From assembly GCA_029242715.1 (NCBI GenBank), contig JAQWTL010000014.1, positions 1 to 64,000 on the forward strand: a stretch of 64,000 nt of DNA, read 5' to 3'. Below are positions 42,979 through 52,618 of the stretch, piece after piece; within the stretch, counting starts at the first letter, position 1, and each line of letters begins with the position of its first letter. A model generated the notes under the pieces. That model was not told where the DNA came from, searched no databases, and worked only from the letters and a program-made list of their open reading frames with translations. Position numbers and translations under genes: made by a program. Source of the stretch: Phycisphaerales bacterium. Its GTDB lineage: Bacteria > Planctomycetota > Phycisphaerae > Phycisphaerales > SM1A02.

Positions 42979-43584
42979 ATGCTCAGTACCATTTCGCAAT
43001 TCTTATGTGCCAATGTCATGCTCATTGGGACATCGCTCCAGGCGTCGCCTGTGGCTTGCTGGAACTTCGATGAGTTTGACGGGAACTCAAATCGCATGAA
43101 GGCCAGCCATGGCAATGGCATGGTGGTGATCGGTGATGCCTGGACCGAGTCGGCGATCTCCAGTCCCGGAGGCACCAATCTGAACGCCATTGACGAACAG
43201 CCTGCAGGGAATGCCATGGGACTCTCGGGCATGGCCCGTAATGGCCGCTTCTTCGAGGTGACGATACCGGGGGCCGGCTCGGGTGAACTCCATGTCTCTT
43301 CAGCAACACGTCGTAGTGGTTCGGGGTACACCGCCGTCATCCTTTCGGCTTCAGTTGATGGAGGGAATTCCTTTCAGGAGATTGATGCCTGGGCACCTGC
43401 TGAAAAATGGACAGTTCACAGTACGAGCCTTCCGACGGCCGTCTCCGGGGAGAATCTGATCATTCGTTTCACCCTGGATGGAGCGACAGCTGCTCGTGGC
43501 AACATTCGATTTGACAACCTCGTTATTGCCCGGAAGGCAATGCCGAAGTCAGTCGAGGGACGTTTGGCTGACCAACCGGGCTGA
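42979..43584 (+). CDS. Secreted beta-sandwich protein of unknown function
   Basis: 201 residues, signal peptide to about residue 23 (TSLQA-SP). The mature chain VACWNFDEFDG, GRFFEVTIPG, LSASVDGGNSFQEID and GNIRFDNLVIA has the pattern of jelly-roll/concanavalin-like domains seen in planctomycete surface proteins, but it lacks a dockerin or a sorting tail. Function unknown. AAGGAGG lies 11 bases before the ATG. Confidence 0.7.
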   Translation: MLSTISQFLCANVMLIGTSLQASPVACWNFDEFDGNSNRMKASHGNGMVVIGDAWTESAISSPGGTNLNAIDEQPAGNAMGLSGMARNGRFFEVTIPGAGSGELHVSSATRRSGSGYTAVILSASVDGGNSFQEIDAWAPAEKWTVHSTSLPTAVSGENLIIRFTLDGATAARGNIRFDNLVIARKAMPKSVEGRLADQPG

Positions 43585-43617
43585 ATGGGATCAACGTGGT
43601 TGATTTGAAGAGGGCTG

Positions 43618-43650
43618 CCCCTCGGTGGGTGCATGGGGCCCACCGAGGGG
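43618..43650 (+). terminator. Strong hairpin between the secreted protein gene and sucC
   Basis: A perfect 12-base stem CCCCTCGGTGGG (43618-43629) / CCCACCGAGGGG (43639-43650) with a 9-base loop. There is no U-run, so it may be a Rho-independent-like end, a processing site or a leader structure of sucC, whose ATG lies 52 bases downstream. Confidence 0.5.
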
Positions 43651-43701
43651 GGGGCAGGTCCTGCTACCATGCCCGCCACATCACCGGGAAGGAAGCAGAC
43701 C

Positions 43702-44904
43702 ATGAAGATCCACGAGTATCAGGCCCGACAACTTCTTGCTGAGGCCGGCATCCCCGTCCCTGAGGGACAGGTCGCTGAAACCGTCGAGCAAGCGGTCGAG
43801 GCTGCCAAGAACATCTTTGCTGAGGGCCACAAGCAAGTCGTGGTCAAGGCTCAGGTTCATGCTGGTGGACGTGGCAAGGCTGGATTTGTGAAGGTGGTGG
43901 ATTCGGTGGAGGCCGTCAAGGAATCGGCCACATTCATGTTGACCAACAAGATGGTTTCGGTACAGACCGGTCCCGAAGGTCTTGAAGTCAAGCGGCTTCT
44001 GGTAGCGGCGGCAGTCGACATTGATCGAGAGCTGTATCTGGCGATCACCATGGATCGGGCCCATCGAACCAATACGCTTATTGCTTCTGCAGAAGGTGGC
44101 GTCGAAATTGAAACGGTTGCACATGAACGACCGGATGCCATCATCAAGATGCCGACTCATCCACTGGATGGTCTTGAAGCCTGGCAGGCTCGCCAGATCG
44201 CCTTTGCTCTTGGACTCAAGGGCAAGCAGATCGGTCAAGCCGCCAAGATCATGATGCAGTTGTCCAAATTGCAGGTCCGCACGGACGCCTCATTGGTCGA
44301 AATCAATCCTCTGATCATCACGCCTGCCTGTGAGCAGCATCCTGATGGTCAGGTCATGGCCATCGATGCCAAGTTCAACTTTGATGACAACGCCTTGTAC
44401 CGGCAGAAGCAGGTTCAGGGTTTCTATGATCCCACCGAAGAAGACCCCGATGAGCTTCGTGCATCCAAGGCAGGTCTCAACTTCGTCGCGTTGGACGGCA
44501 ATATCGGCTGCCTGGTCAATGGTGCAGGATTGGCAATGAGCACCATGGACATCATCAAGCTCAATGGTGGTGATCCTGCCAACTTCCTGGATGTCGGTGG
44601 AGACGCTTCTCAGGAAGCGGTCACTGAGGCATTCCGGATCATTCTTGGCGAAAAGAAGGTTCAGGGTGTCCTGGTCAATATCTTCGGCGGCATCATGCAA
44701 TGTGATCGCATCGCCAACGCCATCGTTTCGGCAGCAGAGGAAGTCGGATTCAACGTGCCACTGGTCGTGCGACTGGAAGGCACCAATGTCGAGGCGGCCC
44801 GAGCCATCCTTGAAGAAGCCCAGTCCAGGCTGCCAACCATGCAGACCGCAGATGATCTCGGTGATGCGGCTCGCAAGGTTACGGCTACTGTGTCAGCAGC
44901 CTGA
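43702..44904 (+). CDS. sucC: Succinyl-CoA synthetase (ADP-forming) beta subunit
   Basis: 400 residues from [12 protein letters not shown], with GGAAGGAAG upstream. It has an ATP-grasp domain ([19 protein letters not shown]) and a C-terminal CoA-ligase domain ([28 protein letters not shown]). It makes ATP or GTP from succinyl-CoA in the TCA cycle with the alpha subunit SucD. Unusually, sucD does not follow; a HAD phosphatase starts 2 bases after the stop. Confidence 0.96.
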   Translation: MKIHEYQARQLLAEAGIPVPEGQVAETVEQAVEAAKNIFAEGHKQVVVKAQVHAGGRGKAGFVKVVDSVEAVKESATFMLTNKMVSVQTGPEGLEVKRLLVAAAVDIDRELYLAITMDRAHRTNTLIASAEGGVEIETVAHERPDAIIKMPTHPLDGLEAWQARQIAFALGLKGKQIGQAAKIMMQLSKLQVRTDASLVEINPLIITPACEQHPDGQVMAIDAKFNFDDNALYRQKQVQGFYDPTEEDPDELRASKAGLNFVALDGNIGCLVNGAGLAMSTMDIIKLNGGDPANFLDVGGDASQEAVTEAFRIILGEKKVQGVLVNIFGGIMQCDRIANAIVSAAEEVGFNVPLVVRLEGTNVEAARAILEEAQSRLPTMQTADDLGDAARKVTATVSAA

Positions 44905-44906
44905 GC

Positions 44907-45602
44907 ATGTCTGAGACCCTGATCCTTTTCGATATTGATGGCACACTACTGCGTACCAACGGTGCTGGCATTGGTGGTTTCGTAGAGGCCGGTGTCCGCG
45001 TATTCGGTAAGGATTTTTCACTCGATGGCCTGTTGGTCGGGGGACAACTTGATCCGCTAATCCTGGATCGTGCCCTGGGACAACTCGGCATGGCTCCTGA
45101 TGAAGTGAATCTTCGAGCCTTCCGGCATCACTACCACGAGTGCCTGGGCCGATTGTTCAAGTCCGGTGAGCGTGAATCGATCGCCATGCCCGGTGTTCAG
45201 AAACTTCTTGATCAGTTGGAAGCACTGGCTCACGTGGATATTGGTCTGCTCACTGGCAATCTCGCAGAAACCGGTCAGCTCAAACTGGGGGCAGCGGGCA
45301 TCAAGATCGAACAATTCTGTGTCCATGCCTGGGGTGATGACGGGGAGACCCGGGACCACCTGCCGCCTGTCGCCCTGGAACGTTGGCTTGAACACCGTGG
45401 TATTGAGCGAGACTTCGAGCACACCGTAATCATCGGTGACACCATCTATGACGTGCAGTGCGCCAAGGCCAATGGATGTCGAGTGCTGGCCGTCTGTACA
45501 GGTGTGGATGATCGGGAAACCCTTGAGGCAGCCGGGGCGGATTGGGTAGTCGATGACCTCTCAGATACAGAGGCAGTGCTTGAGTGGCTGTTGCAGTCAT
45601 GA
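44907..45602 (+). CDS. HAD-superfamily phosphatase
   Basis: 231 residues. Motif I is [11 protein letters not shown] with nucleophile Asp9, motif II GLLTGN, and motif [18 protein letters not shown]. There is a helical cap between about 15 and 85, as in phosphoglycolate-phosphatase-like (PGP/Gph) enzymes. The substrate is not assignable; phosphoglycolate salvage is possible. The gene is packed between sucC and the DUF418 gene, with overlaps of a few bases. Confidence 0.88.
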   Translation: MSETLILFDIDGTLLRTNGAGIGGFVEAGVRVFGKDFSLDGLLVGGQLDPLILDRALGQLGMAPDEVNLRAFRHHYHECLGRLFKSGERESIAMPGVQKLLDQLEALAHVDIGLLTGNLAETGQLKLGAAGIKIEQFCVHAWGDDGETRDHLPPVALERWLEHRGIERDFEHTVIIGDTIYDVQCAKANGCRVLAVCTGVDDRETLEAAGADWVVDDLSDTEAVLEWLLQS

Positions 45603-46837
45603 TGTCCACGGCTACTTTGCCAAAGCAGCGAAATCAGACCATAGATGTCATCCGTGGGGTGGCGCTTCTGGGCATCCTCGTGATGAACATCCGGATTTTC
45701 GCGATGCCCTACGAGGCCTATTCCAATCCCACTTCATGGGGGAGTCTTGAAGGTCTCAACTATGCGGTCTGGTTCATGGGCGGTTTGTTGGCAGATCAGA
45801 AATTCATGTCCATCTTTTCAATGCTCTTTGGTGCAGGCATGCTCCTGCTGATTGAGCGTTTGCAATCGACAGATCGACCAGCGATTTCAGTGCATTATCG
45901 ACGAATGGCCTGGTTGTTCGTATTCGGTCTGATTCATGCGTATGGCATATGGCATGGTGACATTCTTGTCAGTTATGCCCTCTGTGGAATGTGGGTTGTC
46001 TGGCTCCGGAAACTACCAGCTATTTGGCTGATGTTGATTGGCTTCTGTCTGATTAGTGTCGTGTCGGTTTTGATGGGAGGCTTTGGCGCATTTCTTCTGA
46101 TGATTCCATTAGAAGAAGCTTCAAAGTTATTGTCAGGCGGGATGCAGTTTGGGGGCAGTCAAGCAGATGAAATTGAAGCATTTCGTGGCAACTGGTCGGA
46201 TCACTTCAGTTACAGGTTTCCATTTGCTCTGATGATGCAGACTGAGGTGTTCTTTTTCTACAGTTTCTGGAGGGTGTCCGGTCTGATGCTGGTTGGCATG
46301 GCGCTCTATCGCTGGGGCGTATTCACGGGCCGATGTCGTACGAGTGTCTATGCGATTCTGCTTGGTCTGGGAATACTTGTTGGCATTCCGATTGTCTGGG
46401 CAGGCATCGAAATGAATTGGGCATACGACTGGGAATTGATCCGAAAAGAATTTCTGTTTTTCCAATTCAATTACTGGGGCAGTATTCCAGTGGCCCTTGG
46501 CTGGGTTGCATTGGTTGCGCTGTTTGTTCGTTCAGGGATGCTGGGCTGGTTCCGCCATGCCCTGGCCTGTGTTGGACGTATGGCACTCAGTAACTACCTG
46601 CTGCAGAGCTTCGTATGCACATTGATCTTCTATGGCCATGGGCTGGGCCACTTTGCGGGTCTGGAGCGGGTCGACCAGTTCCTGGTCGTGTTTGCTGTCA
46701 GCATTGCTCAACTGGTCTGGTCGCCACTCTGGCTGGGGGCTTTCCAGTTCGGCCCCTTCGAGTGGCTCTGGCGATGCCTGGCCTACTGGTCGATCCAGCC
46801 AATGCGCCGTCGTCCCCCGGTTGTCCCCGGCGGCTGA
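45599..46837 (+). CDS. DUF418/YeiB-type membrane protein
   Basis: 412 residues from the ATG at 45599, which overlaps the HAD stop. The N-terminus QRNQTIDVIRGVALLGILVMNI and AMPYEAYSNP are characteristic of the DUF418 family. About ten membrane helices follow, with the conserved RMAWLFVFGLIHAYGIWHGDIL and the C-terminal DUF418 part (VGRMALSNYLLQSF, GPFEWLWRCLAYW). The role is unknown; relatives are acyltransferase-like membrane proteins. Confidence 0.87.
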   Translation: MMSTATLPKQRNQTIDVIRGVALLGILVMNIRIFAMPYEAYSNPTSWGSLEGLNYAVWFMGGLLADQKFMSIFSMLFGAGMLLLIERLQSTDRPAISVHYRRMAWLFVFGLIHAYGIWHGDILVSYALCGMWVVWLRKLPAIWLMLIGFCLISVVSVLMGGFGAFLLMIPLEEASKLLSGGMQFGGSQADEIEAFRGNWSDHFSYRFPFALMMQTEVFFFYSFWRVSGLMLVGMALYRWGVFTGRCRTSVYAILLGLGILVGIPIVWAGIEMNWAYDWELIRKEFLFFQFNYWGSIPVALGWVALVALFVRSGMLGWFRHALACVGRMALSNYLLQSFVCTLIFYGHGLGHFAGLERVDQFLVVFAVSIAQLVWSPLWLGAFQFGPFEWLWRCLAYWSIQPMRRRPPVVPGG

Positions 46838-46885
46838 TTCCCTTTCGGGGTTCGATTCGCCAGCCCGCTACACTGCTCGCCCCGC

Positions 46886-47656
46886 ATGACCATTCCGATT
46901 GCGGCAGAGAGCTTTCACATGACCACAGATCTTGGCACCCTCTGCAGCGATTTCTATGTCAACCAGCGGATGTCATTGACGATGGATCTTCCCTCGGGTC
47001 GTGAGACCGTGCTGGACATGTTTGATCGTGTGCGGCGTGAACTTCCGGGAATGAAGCGATTCCGTCGTTATGACGGTGAACTGGCGCTGGAATCTCCCGA
47101 TCAGGAAGGGCGGTACTGCTGGGTCGGCCTGCGGAGAACCTCGGTTCGAAGTGGGTGGGTAAACCCCCAGACGCTGGAAGAGGCCTATCGCCTGCACAGG
47201 ATGCTTCTGGAGACAGCACCTTATTTCCTGTCGATCACTCCTTTGGACGTGGAAGCCATTGAACTGGTTTTCGGTTTTGATCTCCACGCTCAGCGAAATC
47301 GAAATGAGGTTGTTTTCGATGCCTTGTTATCGAATTCACCTTTGGCGGCTCTCGTGGAATCAGGCCGGGAGGAGATGCTGGACGTTCAGCCATTCCTTGG
47401 CTTGGCTCTGGATGAGTCGGCACGTCTGCAGGCAAGCCTGGAGGTGAAGACACGTGTCGGCCCAGCGGAACTGCAGTCGAAGCGGTGGGAGGATGAGCCC
47501 ATCAGTGTCTACCTTACGGTTCGACGTGAAGGCCCCTTCGAGGAGATTGAGCAGTTCAAGGAAACCTTCGGCATCCTGGCGGGTCATCTGGAACGGTTGG
47601 CAGAGGAACGAGTGATTCCGGGAATCATTGTTCCGCTGCACAATGCGATCCTCTAG
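46886..47656 (+). CDS. Conserved hypothetical protein
   Basis: 256 residues; a shorter start at 46919 (MTTDLG) is possible, and neither has a clear ribosome-binding site. There is no signal peptide or membrane segment. The sequence is rich in Glu and Arg (RVRRELPGMKRFRRYDGE, GRYCWVGLRRTSVRSGWVNP) and no domain was recognised. Such proteins seem confined to planctomycetes, but this cannot be verified here. Confidence 0.65.
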   Translation: MTIPIAAESFHMTTDLGTLCSDFYVNQRMSLTMDLPSGRETVLDMFDRVRRELPGMKRFRRYDGELALESPDQEGRYCWVGLRRTSVRSGWVNPQTLEEAYRLHRMLLETAPYFLSITPLDVEAIELVFGFDLHAQRNRNEVVFDALLSNSPLAALVESGREEMLDVQPFLGLALDESARLQASLEVKTRVGPAELQSKRWEDEPISVYLTVRREGPFEEIEQFKETFGILAGHLERLAEERVIPGIIVPLHNAIL

Positions 47657-47706
47657 CCGGGCAGTCTGCCTGCTTCTGCTTGACTGATCACACTCTGTAT
47701 TTCATG

Positions 47707-48669
47707 TCAGAATCGCTGCAGCATCTTCGCGATGCGTCCAGGATCCTCAACCTGGCCGGTGACGCAACTGAGGCGGACTGCTTCACATAGACACAATGTG
47801 TCCAGGGTCGGGTCGACTTCGTCGACAGGCTCCCTTTGCAGTGCGATTCGCTTGAGATGGTGGGCTGCCACTTCGCCGGCAGAGGGGATATCCGTGGTCT
47901 GGCCTCTGCCAGCGTCCAGGATCTCACCTTCCGAGGAGAGCCATTCCACACCATCATCCGAGACGATCAGGCGTCCGCCTTCTCCAAGGAGTGCGGCACG
48001 CCGTGACCATTTGCCACCACCTTCAGCAATCGAGATCGCGGCTGCTGAGCAGTTTGGATATCGGAGGGACACGACGAGGTGACCGGTCAGCGGAATCTTG
48101 GCATCTCTTGGTGGAGCACCTTCTCCTGCACGAGCGGCAAAGAGATTGTCAGGCATGCCGAAGAGGCCATGAACGAGATCCATTGCGTCAAACAACAGTG
48201 ATGCGGATGTGACACCATCGCCACCTGCAATCATCTCGATGTGGGCACTCTGGAGTACGCCGAAGCTTTCAAGAATCTGTTCGGCGCCCCGGAATGGTCG
48301 TCCATGTCGCATCAGTGGGATGAAGCGAGCTGACTTCGATCCAGCGTCTTCGGCAACAATGTCCTGAACGGCATCTGCTGGAGGCGTTGAGGTGGCAACC
48401 GGTCGCGGGATTTCCCGGATGACCCTTCGGATATCAGCATCCAGGCAGCCCGGGGCCAGTAACCAGGCCACATCCCAGTCGTCACGGAGCAGGGCGGCTC
48501 GGAGATCATCAATCCGCTCTGCTCCAAGTGATTCAGACAGTTGCCGTGAATCCTCTGGAGAGGGCCCTCCGGCCAGGTGAATATTCAGATCCTCCACCTC
48601 GCTGGCAGCCTTCAACAAGGCCGTTTGGCGAGCCGTTCCCCATGCTAGGCATCTTGATGCGTCGCTCAT
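47707..48669 (-). CDS. Gfo/Idh/MocA-like protein, possibly inactive
   Basis: 320 residues from MSDASRCLAWG (48669), chosen because the upstream frame has no further conserved sequence. The arrangement resembles an oxidoreductase: a Rossmann-like first half (WDVAWLLAPGCLDADIRRVI in place of the usual binding loop) and a second alpha/beta half (LVVSLRYPNCSAAAISIAEGG, RLIVSDDGVEWLSSEGE). The glycine-rich nucleotide loop is not evident, so NAD use is doubtful. Divergent from rnpB. Confidence 0.6.
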   Translation of the reverse strand: MSDASRCLAWGTARQTALLKAASEVEDLNIHLAGGPSPEDSRQLSESLGAERIDDLRAALLRDDWDVAWLLAPGCLDADIRRVIREIPRPVATSTPPADAVQDIVAEDAGSKSARFIPLMRHGRPFRGAEQILESFGVLQSAHIEMIAGGDGVTSASLLFDAMDLVHGLFGMPDNLFAARAGEGAPPRDAKIPLTGHLVVSLRYPNCSAAAISIAEGGGKWSRRAALLGEGGRLIVSDDGVEWLSSEGEILDAGRGQTTDIPSAGEVAAHHLKRIALQREPVDEVDPTLDTLCLCEAVRLSCVTGQVEDPGRIAKMLQRF

Positions 48670-48713
48670 GATGAAGATTGTAAGGGGACAGCCTGTCTTG
48701 AGGCTTCCACCCG

Positions 48714-48719
48714 TATAAT
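48714..48719 (+). promoter_or_regulatory. -10 box of the rnpB promoter
   Basis: A perfect TATAAT ending five bases before the predicted 5' end of the RNase P RNA. A clear -35 box is not seen; the best stretch is near 48691-48699. Confidence 0.6.
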
Positions 48720-48723
48720 GGGG

Positions 48724-49134
<411 letters not shown>

Positions 49135-49146
49135 GCGATCACGAAC

Positions 49147-49182
49147 GCGGGGCGGACCGAAAGGTCCGCCCCGCGGCTTTTT
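49147..49182 (+). terminator. Rho-independent terminator of rnpB
   Basis: A 12-base-pair stem GCGGGGCGGACC/GGTCCGCCCCGC with a GAAA loop (49147-49174), followed by GGCTTTTT. Confidence 0.93.
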
Positions 49183-49205
49183 CATGATGTGTACTTTCGA
49201 GGGGT

Positions 49206-51137
49206 CTACTCGTCGATGCCTTGCAGTGTCACGGAAAGCTTGCTGGTTTCACCATCTCGGAGGACGGTGACCTCGATGGTGTCTCCGGGGGAGGACTCTC
49301 TGAGCAATTGCATCAGTTCCCCTGGTCCCTTGAGGTCTTTGTCGTTCCATCCAACCATGATGTCACCAGTTTTCAAGCCAGCCTTGGCAGCAGCTGTGTT
49401 TTTACTGACACCATCAACCATGACACCAGTTTCAATCTCAGCGGCGTAGCCGGGCATGATGCCAAGACGCACCCGACTTCCGGTCCCTCTTCGCGGGCTG
49501 CTCGAATCGGAGGCACGGTAGGTGAGGATATCGTCGCGAACAATGATCTCCTCGGCGATCCCGGTAGCGAGATTGATGATCTCAACGGCTCCCTGGGGAT
49601 TTACTGTCCAGGCGTAATCTTCCGGGGTGTGGTACTCGTCTGTGATGCCAGAAAAGAAGAACATGACCGGGATGTCCTTGCGGTAGAAAGTGGAGTGATC
49701 AGAGGGCCCTGTTCCCGAAGGTGTGGCATGGACCACCAATGGGCTTTCCGCAACGTGTCGCGGGAGCATCTCATCGAATTCTTCCGCAGTACCTGTGCCC
49801 AGGACTTGGACACCTTTCTCACTGACCCGGCCCATCATGTCGAAGTTGAGCATGCAGGAGACCTTGTCGAGATCCATGGAGGGATTATCAACGAAGAATT
49901 TCGAGCCATGAAGGCCAGCTTCCTCGGCACCAAACCCGATGACCATGACGCTTCGTCGATCTCCATCATTCTTCTCGGAAGCTGTGGAAAGGCGATCTGC
50001 CACTACGAGCAGTGATGCGATGCCTGAAGCATTGTCATCTGCGCCGTTGTGGTACTTGTTGCTGTTTCGCTGGCGTGAACCAACGTAGCCAGTGCCGATG
50101 TGATCGTAATGACCTCCGATGATCAGCCATTCATCAGCGAGGTCTCCTCGCCCGGGAATGACGCCGGCAACGTTACGCGTTTTGATGCCAGGATCTTCCA
50201 GTTGAGTCTGGATGGTGATTGTCCAATCATCAGGCAAGTCGTAGGTGTCCATCCGATCTCTGTCAGCCGCTTTTCGCAACTCGGCAAGCCCCAGACCCTT
50301 TGGGTGTGCAGAGGAGAGCAACGTGTCGGCCTGATCTGAAGAAAGGTGGATCACCGGTACTTCTGCACGAGGGCGATACCCACGGGAGGATCGGAGTGTT
50401 TCCAGGCCTCGGCGACCATCCAGTGCTTTGGGAGGAGTCACCATGATCACTCCAGCAGCATTTCGGTCCAGCAATGCCTGCATTTTCTGTGTAATTCCGG
50501 AGTGCCCCGAGAAGTTTTCGTCTGCCCAACGACTGATCCCGGTTGCATCAAGTGGCTCGTAGCGAAGCATGACCGCGATGCGGCCACTGAGGTCATCATC
50601 CTCACCGAAACTGTCATAACCATCCTCGCCATCCTCAATCGAGTAACCGACGAATGTCAGTGGGGCGGTGATGCTGCCATTGCCAGAATTGGCAAGCACG
50701 GTGTAATCCTCGCTGTGGACCATGGTGCTGCCGTCTATGAGTACATTCGAACTAACCAGAGTGGGAGATTGTCGCCCCAGCTGAAAGGAAAAGGGCTGCT
50801 TCCATGACGGGTTGCCTTCTTCATCGGTAAAGGCGGGGGACAGACCGGCATGCTCCAGATGGAACTCGATGTATTCAGTAGCAAGATCGTCACCACGCGT
50901 ACCTGGCTGACGGCCTTCCATCCAGGGGTTGGCCAGCGTGTTGACGTGCTGGTACCAGGTCGCAACATCTGAGTGCTGGTTTCTGAAGTAATCAGCAAGA
51001 TCGACGTCCGAGTAGCCTGTCCCATTCGACGTGAAGTCACGGACGGACTCATTGAATTCGACAATGGTTCCTGGTTCCTGTGCACAAAGGCTGGCAGGGA
51101 GAATCAGGGTGATGAGAAGTTTGTCGATGGTCGCCAT
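49206..51137 (-). CDS. Secreted M28 zinc aminopeptidase with PDZ domain
   Basis: 643 residues from the ATG at 51137 (GGAG 10 bases upstream), signal peptide to about residue 20 (PASLCA-QE). A PA-domain-like insert lies about 140-300. The di-zinc M28 ligands are visible: His in GGHYDHIG (near 342), Asp in GADDNASG (near 368), the Glu pair in GFGAEEAGLHGS (near 403), Asp in NFDMMGR (near 431) and His in EYHTPEDY (near 502). A PDZ domain occupies about 550-640 (VSKNTAAAKAGLKTGDIMVGW). It is probably a periplasmic or secreted peptidase. The convergent rnpB ends 20 bases away. Confidence 0.93.
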   Translation of the reverse strand: MATIDKLLITLILPASLCAQEPGTIVEFNESVRDFTSNGTGYSDVDLADYFRNQHSDVATWYQHVNTLANPWMEGRQPGTRGDDLATEYIEFHLEHAGLSPAFTDEEGNPSWKQPFSFQLGRQSPTLVSSNVLIDGSTMVHSEDYTVLANSGNGSITAPLTFVGYSIEDGEDGYDSFGEDDDLSGRIAVMLRYEPLDATGISRWADENFSGHSGITQKMQALLDRNAAGVIMVTPPKALDGRRGLETLRSSRGYRPRAEVPVIHLSSDQADTLLSSAHPKGLGLAELRKAADRDRMDTYDLPDDWTITIQTQLEDPGIKTRNVAGVIPGRGDLADEWLIIGGHYDHIGTGYVGSRQRNSNKYHNGADDNASGIASLLVVADRLSTASEKNDGDRRSVMVIGFGAEEAGLHGSKFFVDNPSMDLDKVSCMLNFDMMGRVSEKGVQVLGTGTAEEFDEMLPRHVAESPLVVHATPSGTGPSDHSTFYRKDIPVMFFFSGITDEYHTPEDYAWTVNPQGAVEIINLATGIAEEIIVRDDILTYRASDSSSPRRGTGSRVRLGIMPGYAAEIETGVMVDGVSKNTAAAKAGLKTGDIMVGWNDKDLKGPGELMQLLRESSPGDTIEVTVLRDGETSKLSVTLQGIDE

Positions 51138-51213
51138 GGCAGGAATGCTCCATTCCGGTAGGGCCCATTGTCCAGTGGAAAATTGAGACAGCACCAGATG
51201 GTAAGGCAGTCGC

Positions 51214-51684
51214 TCAGGCAATGAGTACTAATGCAGGAATCCAGCAGGCACCAGCGGCAAGAACCCCTGCGAGGAGGTCATCAACGAGCACGCCCCATCC
51301 AGCAGGCAATTCCTGCAGTTTTCCGATTGGTCCAGGTTTGAAGATATCCAGCAGTCGGAAGGCAATGAAGGCCGCGCCACAGGCAATGGCAAGCCAACTG
51401 ATCGAGGGGAGAATCCAAGGCCATGGAATCAGCAGAAGGGTCAGAGCCTGCCCAGCAACCTCGTCAATCACGACTTCTCCAGGGTCTTTCCTGCCCCATC
51501 TTTGCTCTGCCCAGGGGCCAAATGCGATACAGGTAATACTGGCAAATATGACAAGGACTGCCATGCCCAGTTGGATGGCCCAGGCTTCACCGGTCAGTCC
51601 CAACAAGAATGCAATCGCGACTGGAGGCAGTGAACCCCAGGTTCCAGGGGCCGGTTTCAGTAATCCGGTGCCCCCAGCAGTCAT
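51214..51684 (-). CDS. pgpA: Phosphatidylglycerophosphatase A
   Basis: 156 residues if started at MTAGGTGLLKP. It carries the family motifs GTWGSLPPVA, VVIDEVAGQ, FRLLDIFKPGPI and GWGVLVDDLLAG, with about four membrane helices. It dephosphorylates phosphatidylglycerol phosphate to phosphatidylglycerol. It lies 20 bases behind pgsA, the enzyme of the preceding step. The frame is open further upstream inside pgsA, so TTG or GTG codons a few residues earlier are also possible starts. Confidence 0.9.
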   Translation of the reverse strand: MTAGGTGLLKPAPGTWGSLPPVAIAFLLGLTGEAWAIQLGMAVLVIFASITCIAFGPWAEQRWGRKDPGEVVIDEVAGQALTLLLIPWPWILPSISWLAIACGAAFIAFRLLDIFKPGPIGKLQELPAGWGVLVDDLLAGVLAAGACWIPALVLIA

Positions 51685-51704
51685 CACCAAGAGTCGGGTG
51701 TGGC

Positions 51705-52376
51705 TCAATGGTCTTTCCTGATGTTGCTGTCCGGTGATGCGTCTACAAGGGCCAGGCCCTTCAGGTACGGCGCCCAGGAAGCCAATGTGACAGCAACAGT
51801 CAGCCATGCGATCACGGCGCAGGTCCATCCAGACCATGCATACTCGGTAGCGGGCAAGTTGACTGCCAACGCCAGGATGATGGGTACCGAGAATGACTGA
51901 AAGACCATCTTCATTTTGCCAAGATTCTTGGCACCAAAGGCGATCCCGGATCCCTCTGCAACAGCCCGGACGGTTGTAACAAAGAGCTCACGGGCCAGGA
52001 TGACCACGACCATCCAGGTAGAGACTCCAGTTGCCATTTCAAATGGAGCCGAAGTGTCCATGTAGTCCGGAATCACAAATCGAGGACCGGCCAGGTACAC
52101 AAAGGCACCCAGGACCAGGAGCTTGTCACAGAGCGGATCCATGATCCGACCGAAACTGGAGACCACTTTCCATTTTCGAGCCAGGTGCCCATCCAGGGCA
52201 TCCGTGGCAGCGGCCAGGATGAACAGTGCTATGGCGATGTTGGCAATCTGGACCCCAGTTCCCGGGAACCTGTAGAACTCCAGGAGAATGAAGAAAGCCA
52301 CGGCCATGGCTGCCCTGAGAATAGTCAGGAAGTTGGGGATCGAGGCTCGTTCTGGCCATGGGGCCTTTGAAGTCAT
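51705..52376 (-). CDS. pgsA: CDP-diacylglycerol-glycerol-3-phosphate 3-phosphatidyltransferase
   Basis: 223 residues from MTSKAPWPERASIPNFLTI, with AGGA 8 bases upstream; an ATG three codons earlier is possible. The CDP-alcohol phosphotransferase motif is complete: DALDGHLARKWKVVSSFGRI followed by MDPLCDK. Several membrane helices are visible. It makes phosphatidylglycerol phosphate, the substrate of the adjacent pgpA product, in the inner membrane. The 242-base region upstream, towards nuoJ, has no gene. Confidence 0.92.
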   Translation of the reverse strand: MTSKAPWPERASIPNFLTILRAAMAVAFFILLEFYRFPGTGVQIANIAIALFILAAATDALDGHLARKWKVVSSFGRIMDPLCDKLLVLGAFVYLAGPRFVIPDYMDTSAPFEMATGVSTWMVVVILARELFVTTVRAVAEGSGIAFGAKNLGKMKMVFQSFSVPIILALAVNLPATEYAWSGWTCAVIAWLTVAVTLASWAPYLKGLALVDASPDSNIRKDH

Positions 52377-52618
52377 TAGGGGCATCCTAAAGCCAGGTGA
52401 GGATTCCTGGAAAGTGGCCTGGCCGAACAGAGGTTTCAAGTGGCTGGCAAGTGCCTCTGAGGGGGAGTGACCATATCAAAGTAGTCTTGGAAGCCCAAGA
52501 CGGTTGCGGCACCTCTCATGCGGGTTTATCTTGCCGATCACCACCCAGCCCTGGGACGCCTCCAGTCTCAGGGAGGCCCCAGAACAAGGAGGTGGCCTGG
52601 AGGCCCTAGGACTCCCCG

